Assembly: GCF_002419815.1 (NCBI RefSeq)
Contig: NZ_DIGV01000027.1
Span: 149,372 to 213,371 of the forward strand
Direction: 5' to 3'
DNA length: 64,000 nt
Origin: Brevundimonas sp. UBA5713
GTDB lineage: Bacteria; Pseudomonadota; Alphaproteobacteria; Caulobacterales; Caulobacteraceae
This document shows positions 8,157 through 16,061 of this stretch, one piece after another. The notes beneath the pieces were generated by a model. The model did no database searches. It was not told where the DNA came from and saw only the letters and a program-made list of their open reading frames with translations. Within the stretch, counting starts at the first letter, position 1. Each line of letters begins with the position of its first letter. A program made the translations under genes and the position numbers.

Positions 8157-9050
8157 ATGGATCAACGTCTGACGATGCAGGACCCCCGTTACCAATATCC
8201 GCGCCCGCCTTTTCCCGAACAGGCGCAGGGAGCACCGGGACTTGTAAAGCGCATGGTGCCCGCGCCCGACCATGGCGAGGTGTCCTATCGGGGACATGGA
8301 CGGTTGGCCGGACGCAATGCGCTGATCACCGGAGGGGATTCCGGCATTGGCCGTGCCGTGGCCATCGCCTTTGCCCGCGAGGGGGCCAATGTGGCCATCA
8401 GCTATCTGCCCTCGGAGGAGGCCGACGCCTCCGAGGTGGTCGCCTTGATCGAGGCCGAAGGCGTGCTGGCGCTGGGACTTGCAGGCGATGTGCGCGACGA
8501 AGACTGGAACGCTGCGCTGGTGGAGACGACCGTAGAGGCGTTTGGCGGTCTGGACATTCTGGTGGTCAACGCCGGGCGTCAGCAGTATCGCGAAGACATC
8601 GGCGAGTTTTCGACAGAAGACTTCGACGCGACGATGAAAACCAACCTCTATGCCATGCACTGGCTGTGTCAGGCGGCGGTGCCCGTCATGCCTGAGGGGG
8701 CGGCGATCATCACCACGGCCTCCATTCAAGCCTATGACCCCAGCGACATTCTGTTGGACTATGCCACTACCAAGGGGGGCATAGTGACCTACACCAAGGC
8801 TCTGGCGAAACAGGCGATCGAAAAGGGCATTCGCGTGAACGCCGTGGCTCCCGGACCTTTCTGGACGGTGCTTCAGCCCAGCGGCGGGCAGCCCGACAAG
8901 AAGGTGAAAAACTTTGGCGCACACAGTGCCTTCGGGCGCCCCGGGCAGCCGGTGGAGATCGCGCCCGTTTACGTCCTGCTGGCCTCGCAGGAAGCCAGCT
9001 TCGTCACCGGAGAGGTGTGGGGCGTAACCGGCGGCGAAGGCGTCGGCTGA
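8157..9050 (+). CDS. SDR family oxidoreductase (YghA-like, stress-type)
   Basis: A 297-aa short-chain dehydrogenase with the N-terminal extension typical of the YghA/YhxC group (DPRYQYPRPPFPEQAQ...PGL). The NAD(P) loop is ITGGDSGIGRAVAIAFAREG, the NAG motif is VVNAGRQQ, and the catalytic Tyr/Lys lie in LDYATTKGGIVTYTKALAKQ, with Ser in TTASIQAYD. These genes are often stress-induced in alphaproteobacteria; the natural substrate is not known. GGAGG precedes the ATG. The TIGR02587-type membrane gene follows 13 nt later, which suggests an operon. Confidence 0.92.
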   Translation: MDQRLTMQDPRYQYPRPPFPEQAQGAPGLVKRMVPAPDHGEVSYRGHGRLAGRNALITGGDSGIGRAVAIAFAREGANVAISYLPSEEADASEVVALIEAEGVLALGLAGDVRDEDWNAALVETTVEAFGGLDILVVNAGRQQYREDIGEFSTEDFDATMKTNLYAMHWLCQAAVPVMPEGAAIITTASIQAYDPSDILLDYATTKGGIVTYTKALAKQAIEKGIRVNAVAPGPFWTVLQPSGGQPDKKVKNFGAHSAFGRPGQPVEIAPVYVLLASQEASFVTGEVWGVTGGEGVG

Positions 9051-9063
9051 TAAGGTCTTCACA

Positions 9064-9879
9064 GTGTCCGGCAGCCACGCCCTGAAGTCCAAACCCTCGT
9101 ATGTGCGCGATCTGGGTCGCGCCTTCGGCGGCGCGCTGCTGTTTTCTCTGCCCCTGCTGATGACCATGGAGATGTGGGCGTTGGGGATGACGCTGGAGCC
9201 GTGGCGTCAGCTGCTGTTCCTGCTGGCGGGGCTGCCGGTACTTTATGGTCTGGCCCATTATGCGGGCTTCTCGGACCGCAGGGGGGTGCGCGAAAACTTG
9301 CTGGATGTGGCGGTGGCCCTGTTCGCGGCTGCCGTTCTGGCTGTCGGGCTATTGGGTCTGACGGGCAGTCTGGAAGTCGGTAATCTGCGGGTGGCGACAG
9401 GTCAGGTGACGCTGCAAATGGTCCCTGCTGCCATGGGTGCACTGGTCGCGCGAAAGCAGTTGGCCATCGGCGGATCGGAGGATCACCTGCGTCGTGGCGA
9501 CTATCCGGGCGAACTGTTTTTGATGATGGCAGGGGCGCTCTATCTGGCCGCCAACCTTGCCCCGACCGAAGAGATGAAGCTGATCGCCTATCAGATCGGC
9601 CCCGTCACCTCTTTGGAGGTGATGCTGTTGTCGATGGTGCTGCTCCACGTCTTTGTTTTCGAGGTCGGGTTTGCCGGTCAGGAAGAAAAGGAGACGCCCT
9701 TGGGCGCGCTGCTGCATTTTACCGTGCCCGGCTACGCACTCTGTCTTTTGGCCAGTCTGGGGATACTGGCGGTGTTGGGCATGAATGATGGCCACGGTGC
9801 AGGGGCCATTCTCGCCAATACGGTGGTCCTGGCCTTTCCGGCGTCACTGGGGGCCGCTGTGGCGAGGTTGCTGGTATGA
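9064..9879 (+). CDS. TIGR02587/DUF2391 family integral membrane protein
   Basis: A 271-aa protein with about seven or eight hydrophobic segments (GALLFSLPLLMTMEMWALG, LLFLLAGLPVLYGLAHYAGF, VALFAAAVLAVGLLGLTG and others), matching the TIGR02587 family. It starts with GTG. Its stop overlaps the start of the next gene by 4 nt (ATGA). TIGR02587 and TIGR02588 proteins typically occur as such pairs. The function of the pair is unknown; their location within a stress block is the main clue. Confidence 0.85.
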   Translation: MSGSHALKSKPSYVRDLGRAFGGALLFSLPLLMTMEMWALGMTLEPWRQLLFLLAGLPVLYGLAHYAGFSDRRGVRENLLDVAVALFAAAVLAVGLLGLTGSLEVGNLRVATGQVTLQMVPAAMGALVARKQLAIGGSEDHLRRGDYPGELFLMMAGALYLAANLAPTEEMKLIAYQIGPVTSLEVMLLSMVLLHVFVFEVGFAGQEEKETPLGALLHFTVPGYALCLLASLGILAVLGMNDGHGAGAILANTVVLAFPASLGAAVARLLV

Positions 9880-10271
9880 AGCTGTTTTCCAAAGCGCGAA
9901 AACTGTCCACGCCCGCCAAGCGGGCAGGGCCGTCGCGATTACAGATTATCGCGGCCGTGCTGGGCAGCCTGGTCATAGTCTTCTGTGTCGTGGTGCTGGT
10001 CAGCGAAAGCTTGCTCGGGAGCCGGAGCGCTGAACTGTCCGCGCGCATCCTCGAAGTCCGTCCGTATGCTGACGGTCGGCAGGTGCTGGTCGAGGTGAAT
10101 AATGAGGGCGCACGCACAGCGTCCCAGGTGATGGTGTCTGCGGTGGCGTCGGGGCAGGGGTCTGATGTTACAGTCGACTATGTGCCGGCACACGGCGTGC
10201 GGCAGGCCGTTTTGACGGTCGGGAGCGACGGGCCTGTCGCTGTGAAGGTCGACAGCTGGATCTATCCCTAA
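9876..10271 (+). CDS. TIGR02588 family protein (partner of DUF2391)
   Basis: A 131-aa protein with one transmembrane helix (IIAAVLGSLVIVFCVVVLVSE, about residues 24-44) and a periplasmic domain of beta-strand character (ARILEVRPYADGRQVLVEVNN). It overlaps the preceding DUF2391 gene by 4 nt, so translation is probably coupled. The family is named only by a hidden Markov model and has no assigned biochemical role. Confidence 0.82.
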   Translation: MKLFSKARKLSTPAKRAGPSRLQIIAAVLGSLVIVFCVVVLVSESLLGSRSAELSARILEVRPYADGRQVLVEVNNEGARTASQVMVSAVASGQGSDVTVDYVPAHGVRQAVLTVGSDGPVAVKVDSWIYP

Positions 10272-10609
10272 GCCGTTATAATCACGGCGGAAAAGAAAAA
10301 TGGTCATGCCTAGTGTCCGATATTGGACGTATGGGCGACAAAAGGACCTGACGCTTCAGTTTAAAGTCCTTACAAAACAATCATTAAGCTTAACAGCGCG
10401 CGGTTGTCCCAAAGCCGAGGCAACTGCTTTGGGTTACAGTTCGTTACCTTCACACTTCCCATGACAGTGATCGTCCACTGTCGATTGCGGCGGTTTTTTC
10501 AAGACAAACTCACTTCAAGGTCGTGTCAGCAGGCATCTGGCGTCCATCATCAATCGAAATGACCCGATGTCCGTTGAGCGTTTCATTTCTGACCGAGGGC
10601 TAAAATGAG
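10272..10609. other. Intergenic region before the Crp/Fnr gene (338 nt)
   Basis: No ORF of note. It begins with a short hairpin (GCCGT/ACGGC, 10272-10288) without a T-run. It then holds an inverted repeat CCCAAAGC...GCTTTGGG (10408-10433) overlapping the candidate EcfG promoter, and a second repeat GACAGTG-ATCGTC-CACTGTC (10463-10482). The rest is AT-richer than the surrounding genes. The long leader and dyads suggest regulated expression of the regulator downstream. Confidence 0.5.
10420..10445 (+). promoter_or_regulatory. EcfG-like promoter candidate for the Crp/Fnr gene
   Basis: GCAAC-N17-CGTT, one mismatch from GGAAC-N16/17-CGTT, about 165 nt before the start codon. It overlaps the inverted repeat at 10408-10433, which could be an operator. 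Confidence 0.35.
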
Positions 10610-11332
10610 ATGAAAAGAAATGCGCTCGAGCATAGTAAAAGTGCCGAAGTGCAAGTGATGCACCCGGTTCTGATGGCATTCCCTGAAGACATTAAGCGGG
10701 TCATCAGTTCTTTGGCCAAAAAGACCTTTCTGGATCAAAGAGATGCTCCGCCGAAAGGTCATCTGTACTTTCTGACATCGGGTGTGCTGGGCATTTTTGC
10801 GCGTGGTCATCCGGTGTGTTCGGGTTTGATCGTGCCGGGCAGTGTGCACGGGTGGGAAACGCTGTTGGACGAAGGCGAATGGCGCGAAACGCGGGCTCTG
10901 CTCCCGTGCGAGGGCTTCAGTGTTCCGCTGGAGCCTTTGCGCAAGGCGCTGAGTGATCCGTGGATGTTTCGTTTTCTGGCTGTCCACGCGGTGGCCCGCA
11001 CCCGCGATGCAGCGACGGAGGCGTCGTGCAATGCCATCCATACGGCCTCTCAAAGGACGGCCAAATGGATCATGCGTCTGCACCGTGCGGTTACCGATCC
11101 CAAGGGCATCTTGATTACCCAAGCGCGTCTGGCGGAGATTCTGGGTTTTCAACGTACCAGCATCAACGCTTCGTGCGGCTATCTGAAAGATCGCGGCGCT
11201 ATCGAAATCCGCCGAGGTCGGGTTGTGGTGACGGATGTCGAGAAACTCAGAGCCATCTGCTGTTCGTGTGACACCCATCGCGAACCCGTGCGACGGCCCC
11301 TTCACAGGCAGCCCGAGCCAATGCGGGCATAG
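10610..11332 (+). CDS. Crp/Fnr family transcriptional regulator
   Basis: A 240-aa regulator with an N-terminal cyclic-nucleotide-binding-like beta roll (residues about 20-140: GHLYFLTSGVLGIFARGH, LIVPGSVHGWETLL) and a C-terminal winged helix (about 165-225: LITQARLAEILGFQRTSINAS, recognition helix RTSINASCGYLKDRG). The Fnr N-terminal Cys cluster is absent, as is the canonical cAMP-binding RxxR signature, so the ligand is unknown. Cys residues near the C-terminus (AICCSCDTH) are unusual and could be redox- or metal-sensitive. The gene ends at a strong bidirectional terminator. It lies in a stress block, so a stress-response role is plausible. Confidence 0.88.
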   Translation: MKRNALEHSKSAEVQVMHPVLMAFPEDIKRVISSLAKKTFLDQRDAPPKGHLYFLTSGVLGIFARGHPVCSGLIVPGSVHGWETLLDEGEWRETRALLPCEGFSVPLEPLRKALSDPWMFRFLAVHAVARTRDAATEASCNAIHTASQRTAKWIMRLHRAVTDPKGILITQARLAEILGFQRTSINASCGYLKDRGAIEIRRGRVVVTDVEKLRAICCSCDTHREPVRRPLHRQPEPMRA

Positions 11333-11371
11333 AAAAACCCGGTGAAGCTTTTGGCTTCACCGGGTTTTTTT
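11333..11371. terminator. Bidirectional terminator between Crp/Fnr and DUF892 genes
   Basis: AAAAACCCGGTGAAGC pairs with GCTTCACCGGGTTTTTTT around a 5-nt loop, with an A-run on one side and a T-run on the other. It serves both convergent genes. Confidence 0.92.
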
Positions 11372-11373
11372 AA

Positions 11374-11862
11374 TCAGGCGGCTTCGGCGTTGATCTGGGC
11401 ATCGGCCAAGCCGGTCAGATCGTCGTCGGTTTGACTTTCTTCCTGCAGGGTCTCGTCCAGAAGCTTGGCAGCATCGTCCATGCCCAGCACCTGAGCCCAC
11501 CGTTTCAGCGTGCCGTAGCGCGTGATCTCGTAGTGCTCGACCGCCTGCGCCGAAGAGATCAGACCGGCATCAAGTGCGGACGTGCCTTTGAAGGTTTCCA
11601 TGATCTCTTCGCCTTCGGCAATGATGCCTTCAATGGCGTCGCAGGTCTTGCCGCGGGCGGCCTTGCCTACGATTTCGAAGACCTGTTGCAGGCGCTCGAT
11701 CTGGCCCTCGGTTTGGGCCTCGTGCTTTTCAAACGCGGCCTTTAGTTCCGGAGACTGTGCCGCGCGAGCCATTTTCGGCAGCGACTTCAGTATTTTCCGT
11801 TCGGCATAATAGATATCGCGCAGGGTATCATAGAACAGATCGTTCAAATCTTTGTCGGCCAT
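11374..11862 (-). CDS. DUF892 (YciF/YciE) ferritin-like protein
   Basis: A 162-aa four-helix ferritin-like protein. Diiron-type positions fall in DIYYAERKILKSLPKMA, FEKHEAQTEGQIERLQQVF, ISSAQAVEHYEITRYGTLKRWA and LLDETLQEESQTDDDL. DUF892 proteins bind metal in a ferritin-like fold and are typically general-stress induced; their exact role is unsettled. GGGAGAT lies before the ATG at 11862. A second member of the family is at 16062. The gene shares its terminator with the Crp/Fnr regulator. Confidence 0.92.
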   Translation of the reverse strand: MADKDLNDLFYDTLRDIYYAERKILKSLPKMARAAQSPELKAAFEKHEAQTEGQIERLQQVFEIVGKAARGKTCDAIEGIIAEGEEIMETFKGTSALDAGLISSAQAVEHYEITRYGTLKRWAQVLGMDDAAKLLDETLQEESQTDDDLTGLADAQINAEAA

Positions 11863-12028
11863 TTCTTGGTATCTCCCAGATTTGAGTTGAACGGCTCCTT
11901 TGCAATGGGTTCAGCCTTGGCCTGTTCCTGATATGGGGTTTACGCAACCGGTTGTGTCGGGTGAACGGCTTATCGAAACGTAGCATTGGCGGTCGGGTTT
12001 TCCTTTCATCACGGAAAGGGAACCAACC

Positions 12029-12613
12029 ATGCGTAAGGCAATAGCATTCACGTCTCTGTTGGCCGGAGCCTCGCTTCTGGTCGCATGCTCCAACAATAAC
12101 GAGCCGACCGCGATGGACCGTGCTGAAGATACGGTCTCTGCCGGAGTTGGTCAGGTGTCGGCCAATGTTATGGGTGCCAATAACACCGAAAGCTATGTGA
12201 ACAGCGCCTCGATGGGCGATCTATACGAAATCCGCTCGGCCGATCTGGCGCTGCAGCATGGCCAGTCCGATGAAGTCAAAGAACTGGCCCGGATGATCAA
12301 GGCGGACCACACTGAAGCCACCGAGAAGCTGCGCACCGCGGTGGGTCAGGCGGGGGAAACCTCGTGGATCGCCGGCGAACTGGATCAACGCCGCAAAGGC
12401 CTGCTGGACAATCTGACCAACGCGGCCAATGGCGATTTTGACAAGATCTATCTGCAACAACAGGTGGCGGCACACGAAGAAGCCATCGCGCTTCATTCGG
12501 GCTTTGCCGACAACGCAGAGGCGGCGCAGCTGAGCGCCCACGCGCAGGCTGTCCTGCCCAAAATCCGCGCGCACCTTGAAAAGGCTCAAGAGCTGCTGGC
12601 GGCCAAATCCTGA
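12029..12613 (+). CDS. DUF4142 domain lipoprotein
   Basis: A 194-aa protein with a lipoprotein signal (LLAGASLLVACSNNN; lipobox Cys about residue 20). It is followed by a helical DUF4142 domain (SASMGDLYEIRSADLALQHGQ, ELARMIKADHTEATEKL, LQQQVAAHEEAIALHSGFA), a ferritin-like four-helix fold without obvious metal ligands. Such proteins are exported and common in alphaproteobacterial stress regulons; function unknown. A small dyad CCTTTC...GAAAGG sits just before the start. A strong terminator follows the gene. Confidence 0.9.
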   Translation: MRKAIAFTSLLAGASLLVACSNNNEPTAMDRAEDTVSAGVGQVSANVMGANNTESYVNSASMGDLYEIRSADLALQHGQSDEVKELARMIKADHTEATEKLRTAVGQAGETSWIAGELDQRRKGLLDNLTNAANGDFDKIYLQQQVAAHEEAIALHSGFADNAEAAQLSAHAQAVLPKIRAHLEKAQELLAAKS

Positions 12614-12635
12614 TTTCAGGACAGGCGATAAAGCT

Positions 12636-12668
12636 AGGGCGCTGAAGTTATCTTCAGCGCCCTTTTTG
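12636..12668 (+). terminator. Rho-independent terminator after DUF4142 gene
   Basis: AGGGCGCTGAAG/CTTCAGCGCCCT is a perfect 12-bp stem with a TTAT loop and a TTTTTG tail. It also falls at the 3' end of the convergent small gene on the minus strand. Confidence 0.93.
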
Positions 12669-12842
12669 TTACGGTGCTTTTTTAAAGGTGTCGCCAATCT
12701 CGGTGGCGTCAGGGCCATCGGGACCTGCGCGCTGCTGCGACTTTTCGTGCGCCTTTTGCGCGCCTTTGTCGGGCGCGTCAGGCGTGGACTTGGTTACGGG
12801 GACAGCCCCGTTCTTGGTGCGGCCTTCAGTTTGCTTGTCCAT
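12669..12842 (-). CDS. Small hydrophilic protein, stress-type
   Basis: A 57-aa, very polar, Lys/Gly/Pro-rich protein (MDKQTEGRTKNGAVPVTK...EIGDTFKKAP) with no hydrophobic core, probably disordered. GAAAGGAC precedes the ATG at 12842. The start overlaps the 3' end of the 67-aa gene upstream by 17 nt, which supports translational coupling. Its composition resembles small general-stress proteins, but I recognise no family. Confidence 0.5.
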   Translation of the reverse strand: MDKQTEGRTKNGAVPVTKSTPDAPDKGAQKAHEKSQQRAGPDGPDATEIGDTFKKAP

Positions 12843-13029
12843 CGATTGTCCTTTCGTTTCCGCTTCCATGCGGAGGGCTGGCAGGGTCTCGTTCGGTGCG
12901 CAGGAAAGCCGTGGCCGCCACGCCCACATAGATGAGGATGGCCAGACCCACGAGGATCGCCAGAAACCGCATGAGCGATCCCTTGCGTTTGAGGACCTCG
13001 GGTTTCTCGTGCGGGGGCGGGTGGGGCAT
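12826..13029 (-). CDS. Small single-pass membrane protein
   Basis: A 67-aa protein with a Pro/His-rich start (MPHPPPHEKPEVLKRKGS), one transmembrane helix (FLAILVGLAILIYVGVAATAF) and a short charged tail ending TIDGQAN. No family recognised. It overlaps the following 57-aa gene. A GGAAC-N16-GGTT element on the same strand ends 34 nt upstream, so both small genes may be stress-induced. Confidence 0.5.
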   Translation of the reverse strand: MPHPPPHEKPEVLKRKGSLMRFLAILVGLAILIYVGVAATAFLRTERDPASPPHGSGNERTIDGQAN

Positions 13030-13063
13030 GGCGGGCTCGCTGTGCGATTGGATACGCCCGACT

Positions 13064-13088
13064 AACCCGTACCCCACGGCCCCGTTCC
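13064..13088 (-). promoter_or_regulatory. EcfG-like promoter candidate for the small-gene pair
   Basis: Read on the minus strand: GGAAC-N16-GGTT, a perfect -35 and one mismatch in the -10 of the EcfG consensus, 34 nt upstream of the ATG at 13029. Confidence 0.45.
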
Positions 13089-13179
13089 GGTTTGATCCGT
13101 TCCGGACACATGGGCGACGCTGAGAAACGCATCGTCCGCGCCGCGCACTTTTCCTTCACAACAAAGAAGGGAGATACCC

Positions 13180-13236
13180 ATGCGACGTCCCGATTTGACG
13201 ATGGCCTGGCCAGTTTGCGCGAGGGCGGCAGGATGA
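13180..13236 (+). CDS. Short leader ORF overlapping the SRPBCC start
   Basis: An 18-codon ORF (MRRPDLTMAWPVCARAAG) preceded by a strong ribosome site (AAGAAGGGAG). Its TGA overlaps the ATG of the SRPBCC gene as ATGA. This layout suggests a leader whose translation couples to the downstream gene. It could instead be a frameshifted N-terminus of that gene. No known peptide matches. Confidence 0.35.
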   Translation: MRRPDLTMAWPVCARAAG

Positions 13237-13793
13237 CCCAACCCCACATCCATGCCCCTGAGGGCACCGACGCCAACATGGCTTCGACGGGTCTGCTAGA
13301 CCGCAAGGAGCCTAGGGGCGACCACGAGGCGTCCTCTGTGCAGGCGGTGATGGTCAATCGACCCCGCTCCGATCTTTATGCTTTCTGGCGGGCGTTTCAG
13401 AACCTTCCGGCCTTTATGCCGAATGTGCGCGAGGTATCTGCCGACGGTCGGCGCTGGGTGATCGCAGGCCCGGGCGGCACCGATATCGAGCTGGAGACCG
13501 AAGTCACCGAGGACCGCCCGGGCGAGTATATCGCATGGCGTTCAACAGAGCAGTCCGACATTGACCATGAAGGCTGGGTCGAGTTCCGCGACAATGCGTT
13601 CGGGCGCGGGACCGAGGTGCGCGTGATGGTCAGCTATGACCCGCCCGCGGGCGCTGTTGGCAAGCTGGTGGCCAAGGTCATGCAGCGCGAACCCCGCATT
13701 CAAGCGCGTCGTGAACTGCGCCGTTTCAAACAACTGATGGAGACGGGAGAGGTCGCAACCTCCCAGGCTCCCCACGCCGCACCGCGTAGTTGA
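13233..13793 (+). CDS. SRPBCC family protein (cyclase/dehydrase-like)
   Basis: A 186-aa protein whose core (residues about 35-165) fits the START/SRPBCC lipid-pocket fold: VQAVMVNRPRSDLYAFWRAFQNLPAFM, RRWVIAGPGGTDIELETEV, PGEYIAWRS and VMVSYDPPAGAVG. Family members bind small hydrophobic ligands; some are linked to membrane or stress adaptation. I chose the ATG at 13233 because its codons overlap the leader stop; the frame stays open up to 13092 without conserved sequence. The alcohol dehydrogenase follows after 12 nt, so they share an operon. Confidence 0.8.
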   Translation: MTQPHIHAPEGTDANMASTGLLDRKEPRGDHEASSVQAVMVNRPRSDLYAFWRAFQNLPAFMPNVREVSADGRRWVIAGPGGTDIELETEVTEDRPGEYIAWRSTEQSDIDHEGWVEFRDNAFGRGTEVRVMVSYDPPAGAVGKLVAKVMQREPRIQARRELRRFKQLMETGEVATSQAPHAAPRS

Positions 13794-13805
13794 GGAGGAT
13801 CGATC

Positions 13806-14984
13806 ATGCGCGCACTTACCTGGCACGGGAAACATGACGTTCGCGTCGATACGGTCCCCGATCCTCAGATCGTCAATCCGCGCGATGCGATCATCAAGAT
13901 CACGGCCACGGCCATCTGTGGCTCGGACCTGCACCTCTATGACAGCATGATCCCCGGCATGCACGCTGGCGACATTCTGGGCCACGAATTCATGGGCGAG
14001 GTGGTCGAGGTCGGGCGGGGAAACACCAGCCTACAGGTCGGGCAAAAGGTGGTGGTGCCTTTTGTGATCGCCTGCGGCAGTTGTTTCTTCTGTGGCAAGC
14101 AGCAGTACTCGGCCTGCGATAACTCCAATCCGGCGGACAAGTCGGACGCTTCGGAGGTGGCCTATGGTTATCCGACGGCGGGCCTGTTCGGATACAGCCA
14201 CCTGACGGGCGGCTATGCGGGTGGGCAGGCCGAATACGCCCGCGTGCCCTATTCCGATATTGGACCCATCGTAGTGCCCGACGGTATCGAGGACGAACGG
14301 GTTCTGTTCCTGTCCGATATCCTGCCGACCGGCTGGATGGCCGCCGAAAATGCAGAGATCGAGCCGGGGGATACGGTTGTGGTCTGGGGCTGTGGTCCGG
14401 TGGGCCTGTTCTGCATCAAGAGCGCCTTTCTGATGGGGGCGGGGCGCGTGATCGCCATCGACCATCAGCCGAACCGGCTGGCGCTGGCACGCCGCAACGG
14501 TGCCGAGACGCTCAACTATCACGAGGTCAAGGTGCTGGACGCACTCAAGGAAATGACGGCGGGTATTGGTCCTGATGCCTGTATCGATGCCGTGGGCATG
14601 GAGGCGCATGGTTTCGCGCCGGACAATATTATCGACGCCGTCAAGCAGGAGACCAAGCTGGGCACCGATCGCCAGCACGTTCTGCGCGAGGTGATCATGG
14701 CGTGCCGCAAGGGCGGGCGTATCTCCATGCCGGGCGTCTATGGCGGCATTGGCGACAAACTGCCGATCGGAGCCTTCATGCAAAAGGGCCTGACCCTGAA
14801 AACGGGCCAGACCCATGTGCAGAAATACCTGCCCGAGCTACTCAAACTGGTGCTTGAGGGCCGGATCGACACGACGGATCTGATCAGTCACCGCCTACCG
14901 CTGGAACAAGCGCCCGACGCCTATAAAAACTTCCACGACAATCCGAACGAGTGGACGAAGGTGGTGCTGCAACCCCACGGTTAA
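13806..14984 (+). CDS. Zinc-dependent alcohol dehydrogenase (formaldehyde dehydrogenase-like)
   Basis: A 392-aa medium-chain dehydrogenase. The catalytic zinc ligands lie in ICGSDLHLYD and LGHEFMGEVVE; the structural zinc cysteines are in CGSCFFCGKQQYSACD; the NAD-binding loop is VVWGCGPVGLFCIKSA. The length and insertions match the subgroup annotated as glutathione-independent formaldehyde dehydrogenase or threonine-dehydrogenase-like enzymes, common in stress clusters. GAGGAGG lies before the ATG. It is the last gene of this small operon and converges with the flavoprotein gene 9 nt away. The true substrate is uncertain. Confidence 0.9.
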   Translation: MRALTWHGKHDVRVDTVPDPQIVNPRDAIIKITATAICGSDLHLYDSMIPGMHAGDILGHEFMGEVVEVGRGNTSLQVGQKVVVPFVIACGSCFFCGKQQYSACDNSNPADKSDASEVAYGYPTAGLFGYSHLTGGYAGGQAEYARVPYSDIGPIVVPDGIEDERVLFLSDILPTGWMAAENAEIEPGDTVVVWGCGPVGLFCIKSAFLMGAGRVIAIDHQPNRLALARRNGAETLNYHEVKVLDALKEMTAGIGPDACIDAVGMEAHGFAPDNIIDAVKQETKLGTDRQHVLREVIMACRKGGRISMPGVYGGIGDKLPIGAFMQKGLTLKTGQTHVQKYLPELLKLVLEGRIDTTDLISHRLPLEQAPDAYKNFHDNPNEWTKVVLQPHG

Positions 14985-14993
14985 GGCACCGGA

Positions 14994-15920
14994 TCAGGTC
15001 AGCGTCTCGCCGTCCTGCTCGCGAAGCCAGTTATGGGCTTTCGTGGCGGCGAGGGCTCCGTGGCCCATGGCGACGCTGATCTGGTCCAGGCCTTCCACCA
15101 CATCGCCTGCGGCCCACAGGCCTGCTATCGGGCTGGCTGTCACACATTGGCTGGGCAGGCAGCCGCTTTCGGTTACAGCAAGACCCAAAGCGGTCCCCAG
15201 TTCTGCGCGCGGAGAGCAGCCCAGCGCCGGATAGACCACGTCGAAACCCAGCGTTTGCGATCCCTCCAAAACGACATCGATCCGGTCGTTTTGGGGTGAG
15301 AGCTCGACCAGGGCACCCGTCATAACCTTGATGCCGGCCTGATCCAGTTGAGCCTTCTGCGACGCGGTCAGTTCGGGATGGGAGAGGGGCATCAAGGTAA
15401 TGCGGTCCGAATAGCGGCGCAGAAACAGGGCCTCGGCCGCACCGTTACTGTCGCAGCCCAGAACGCCGATGTGGGCATCTGTATGCTCATAGGCGTCACA
15501 GATCGGGCAATAGCGCAGGACGTCGTCTTTGATCGCCTGTTCATGAACGTCTTCAGGCAGATCGACCTGGTTCAAGAAAATGCCGGTGGCCAGAATAACC
15601 GTGCGGGCGACGAGGTCGGCGGCGTCGGCCACCGACAAGGCGAAGCCTTCCTCCCGGCGACGGATGTCGGTGATGTGGGTTTCACGTATTTCGGCACCGA
15701 AATGGGTGGCGTGATCGGTCATCCGCCGGACGAGGTCCACGCCGTTGATACCTTCGGGAAACCCCGGCGCATTGTGGGTGAGGGGGATACGCAGGGCGCG
15801 GCTTTTCCCGTCGTGAACGACCAGCACGCGGCGGTGATATCGCGCCAGATAAAGTGCGGCGGTCAGACCGGCAGGGCCTGCGCCAACGACCACTACGTCC
15901 CACGGCTTGTTGTCTGTCAT
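14994..15920 (-). CDS. NAD(P)/FAD-dependent oxidoreductase, thioredoxin-reductase-like
   Basis: A 308-aa flavoprotein. FAD loop VVVGAGPAGLTAALYLARYHRR, the redox pair in YCPICDAYEH (CxxC), and the terminal FAD motif LWAAGDVVEGLDQISVAMGHGA. The NADPH loop is degenerate (IGVLGCDSNGAAEALFL instead of GxGxxA). The CPIC spacing fits thioredoxin reductase relatives rather than ferredoxin-NADP reductases. It probably works in thiol redox balance, but the partner is unknown. It has its own EcfG-type promoter candidate 23 nt upstream. Confidence 0.88.
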   Translation of the reverse strand: MTDNKPWDVVVVGAGPAGLTAALYLARYHRRVLVVHDGKSRALRIPLTHNAPGFPEGINGVDLVRRMTDHATHFGAEIRETHITDIRRREEGFALSVADAADLVARTVILATGIFLNQVDLPEDVHEQAIKDDVLRYCPICDAYEHTDAHIGVLGCDSNGAAEALFLRRYSDRITLMPLSHPELTASQKAQLDQAGIKVMTGALVELSPQNDRIDVVLEGSQTLGFDVVYPALGCSPRAELGTALGLAVTESGCLPSQCVTASPIAGLWAAGDVVEGLDQISVAMGHGALAATKAHNWLREQDGETLT

Positions 15921-15942
15921 GTCACGTCCCCTTTGATGTCAG

Positions 15943-15967
15943 AACATTGAAAGGGCGTCGATGTTCC
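15943..15967 (-). promoter_or_regulatory. EcfG-like promoter of the thioredoxin-reductase-like gene
   Basis: Minus strand: GGAAC-N16-TGTT, a perfect -35 and GTT core at the -10, with the right spacing. The -10 lies 23 nt before the start codon, which would give a very short leader. Confidence 0.55.
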
Positions 15968-16061
15968 CCGTCGATTTCGGAGGGTCTGTTCAGGGGCCGA
16001 CACTGCCGGTCCCGTTTCCTTTGGCGGCGTTCCCTGACGGGGCTCTAGGAGGAACGAGACT

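Noticed and set aside
11870..11912. EcfG promoter for the DUF892 gene at 11374
   Set aside because: The best arrangement has a 15-nt spacer and a TGAAC -35; spacing and sequence are both off.
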